The notes beneath the pieces are model-generated. The model was not told where the DNA came from and did no database searches. It saw only the letters and a program-made list of their open reading frames with translations. A stretch of 64,000 bases of DNA. Origin: Rutidosis leptorrhynchoides. Its lineage: Eukaryota; Streptophyta; Magnoliopsida; Asterales; Asteraceae. Of this stretch, positions 62,445 through 64,000 are shown one piece after another; positions within the stretch are counted from its first letter, which is position 1; each line of letters starts with the position of its first letter. The position numbers and the translations under genes were made by a program. The stretch covers positions 78,701,501-78,765,500 of the forward strand of contig NC_092339.1 of the NCBI RefSeq assembly GCF_046630445.1. Direction: 5' to 3'.

Positions 62445-64000
62445 TTAGTCAGTAGCAGTACGCGTTGCATCTGCTTCCTTCTTTTGGAGCCAGTGAATTA
62501 GATTAGATAGCACAACTTCAACATTCTCACCCTTCATCAATTCCCCTGCAATCTCAGCAGGTGTCACTTTGACTTTTTTCAATAATACTTTAATTACACC
62601 AAATAGCTCTGACTTTTCGTCCTCTTTGACCTGTAGATAAGTAGATGCAAGTATTTTGAACCCACCATATGTACAATAAGACATCTCTAGGTGCACATCC
62701 ATGCGTCCTGGCCTCAACAATGCTGCATCCAACCGATCCTTGTGGTTTGTTGTGAACACTATGATCCGCTCGTCCCCACAACTCGACCATAACCCATCAA
62801 TGAAGTTGAGCAGCCCTGATAATGTTATCTAATCCAGCTCAAGTAAAACATACATCAATTTCCCCTCAAATAACTCAGCTCTTGGGCATTTAGCCATGTA
62901 GAAAGTATTTTAAATTTAAAGTTGATAAGAGGGGTGAGTTACGGTGGATGCCTGGATTATAATAAGTCATGTTTAGTGGTTGTTTACTATGGGTCCATAT
63001 GGGTGGGTTAGCATGCTAACACCTTTTATCCATTCTATAAATCTTTTGTGTATAACAATTGTGTTAATTATGATTAATAAACACAGATATTCAACTTTTG
63101 ACCAGCATTTGGCTCATTTGAGTCATTTCGCATTCCCTTTTTATCGACTAATTTTATGGTTGTTCTATTACTTCATATAAGGATTTTGTAATGACAGTCC
63201 GAAGAGTTGTCTTTAAGAATTTCATACATGCATAGTTTGTTTGTACATTGACAATAGCTACTCACACCCTGCAAATAACTACCGCAACTAACCTTAATGT
63301 ACCACTACTTTTGCATGCATATAATTCTTAATGACAACTTCTAAGGGATGTCGTCATAAGAAATTTCATTTTCTTACATTGACTTAATTACTTAACTTGA
63401 TATAAGAAGCAAGCCAAATTGACCCATACAATACTACAATACAGTCGGGCCAAATTGATATGACAACGTACGTACCTTATCTTCATCTTTATTCGCCTCG
63501 TCCTTCTCTAAATCCCGATTCTGCAATCCCACATTACAATCAATATCCTCAATAACAATTATCGACCGATTCTTTGTCCCAATCAACAACCTCCTCAAAT
63601 CAGAATTACATTGCACCTCCCTTAAATCCAAATCATACACATCAAACTTAAGATAATTAGCCATAGCCGCAACCAAACTCGACTTACCCGTACCAGGCGG
63701 CCCGTAAAACAAATATCCTCGTTTCCACGCCTTCCCGACCCGTTTATAATAATCTTTCCTCTTAATAAACATCTCAATATCCTCAACAATCTCAGCCTTT
63801 TTTTCTTCATCCATAGCCATCGTTTCAAACGTAGCCGGATGGTTTAAAGCTATCGAGCTCCAATAATCGGTCCCCCTATAATCAACTGTATGCAACCTAA
63901 CCGCTTTTTTCTCATCTTTAATCTCTTTACCTTTCTTCATTACATAAGGCAAGTAGTTCTTCAACATTATGTCCTTATACCTTTTATGAAATGTTAACTC
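62445..64000 (-). CDS. BCS1/HSR4-type AAA-ATPase, 3' part (5' part beyond the window)
   Basis: The exon 63476-64000 (175 codons, open at the right edge) and the last exon 62445-62828 (127 codons plus stop) flank an intron with GT...AG borders in phase 0. Visible order: the pre-ATPase segment YLPYVMKKGKEIK ... YWSSIALNHPATFETMAMD; Walker A GPPGTGKSS (63680-63703); Walker B SIIVIEDIDC; a charged insert; then GLLNFIDGLWSSCGDERII, sensor TTNHKDRLDAALLRPGRMD with the arginine finger, and a C-terminal helical lid. This matches plant membrane-anchored AAA proteins annotated as 'AAA-ATPase At2g18193-like' or HSR4. They hydrolyse ATP to remodel proteins at mitochondrial or endoplasmic-reticulum membranes and are often stress-induced. 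The N-terminal membrane anchor (about 150 residues) lies outside the window. No defect is visible in this part. Confidence 0.93.
62829..63475 (-). other. Intron of the AAA-ATPase gene (647 bp)
   Basis: On the minus strand the donor is GATAAG|GTACGTACG and the acceptor GCTGGATTAG|ATAACATT. Phase 0. It falls between the charged insert after Walker B and the SGLLNFIDG block. Single-intron structure is known in some members of this family. Confidence 0.88.

Overview
The window is nuclear DNA of a flowering plant, probably a eudicot and possibly a member of the daisy family. The plant call rests on a two-exon linker histone H1 with a Lys/Ala/Pro-rich tail, a BCS1-type AAA-ATPase gene, plant-type Ty3/gypsy and Ty1/copia retrotransposons with initiator-Met tRNA primer sites, and Harbinger-, hAT- and SINE-like repeats. 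The daisy-family suggestion is only an impression from the style of the long LTRs (TGTGACGACCCGGAAATTT...). AT content is high, with long (TTA)n and (TA)n runs.

From 1 to about 50333 there is no host gene that I can recognise. This stretch is one nest of LTR retrotransposons, and most insertions are proven by exact 5-bp target-site duplications. The receiving element, called H here, is a Tat-like Ty3/gypsy element that shows gag, protease, a spliced antisense reading frame, a polypurine tract and a candidate 3' LTR, but no reverse transcriptase or integrase in the window. It is split by three insertions. (1) Element X (1-3630) contributes the end of its internal region and its 3' LTR. (2) A solo LTR (5474-19918, TSD CTTTT) is itself split by a Ty1/copia element (6146-17446, TSD ATTAT), which is split in turn by a 5.1-kb solo LTR (11740-16842, TSD GTATA). 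(3) A minus-strand, gag-only gypsy element G2 (22439-48905, TSD TGGAT) contains a very young non-coding gypsy element N (27020-36371, TSD AAACA) and a minus-strand chromovirus-like element C (36885-45335, TSD CTTAA).

From 50334 to 53430 lie a LINE-like remnant and a minus-strand copia pol fragment. From 53431 onward the DNA is ordinary intergenic and genic sequence. It holds an 874-bp Harbinger-type MITE carrying a GC-rich 33-codon frame, the histone H1 gene (57806-58958, plus strand), two probable SINEs, a 356-bp hAT-like MITE, and the 3' part of a BCS1/HSR4-type AAA-ATPase gene (minus strand, running off the right edge).

The two host genes have no evident functional link. H1 compacts chromatin. 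The ATPase is a membrane-anchored AAA protein of the BCS1 type. The most unusual observations are these: (a) a spliced antisense gene inside the gag-protease-only element H; (b) an LTR-plus-host-flank block duplicated around element C, so that host sequence sits where the primer site should be; (c) paired GC-rich dyads, mostly with a GCC/GGC centre, in otherwise AT-rich LTRs of unrelated families; (d) tRNA-like, Pol III-style modules inside LTRs; and (e) the small GC-rich frame inside the MITE. All family assignments were made by eye from motifs; no database search was run.
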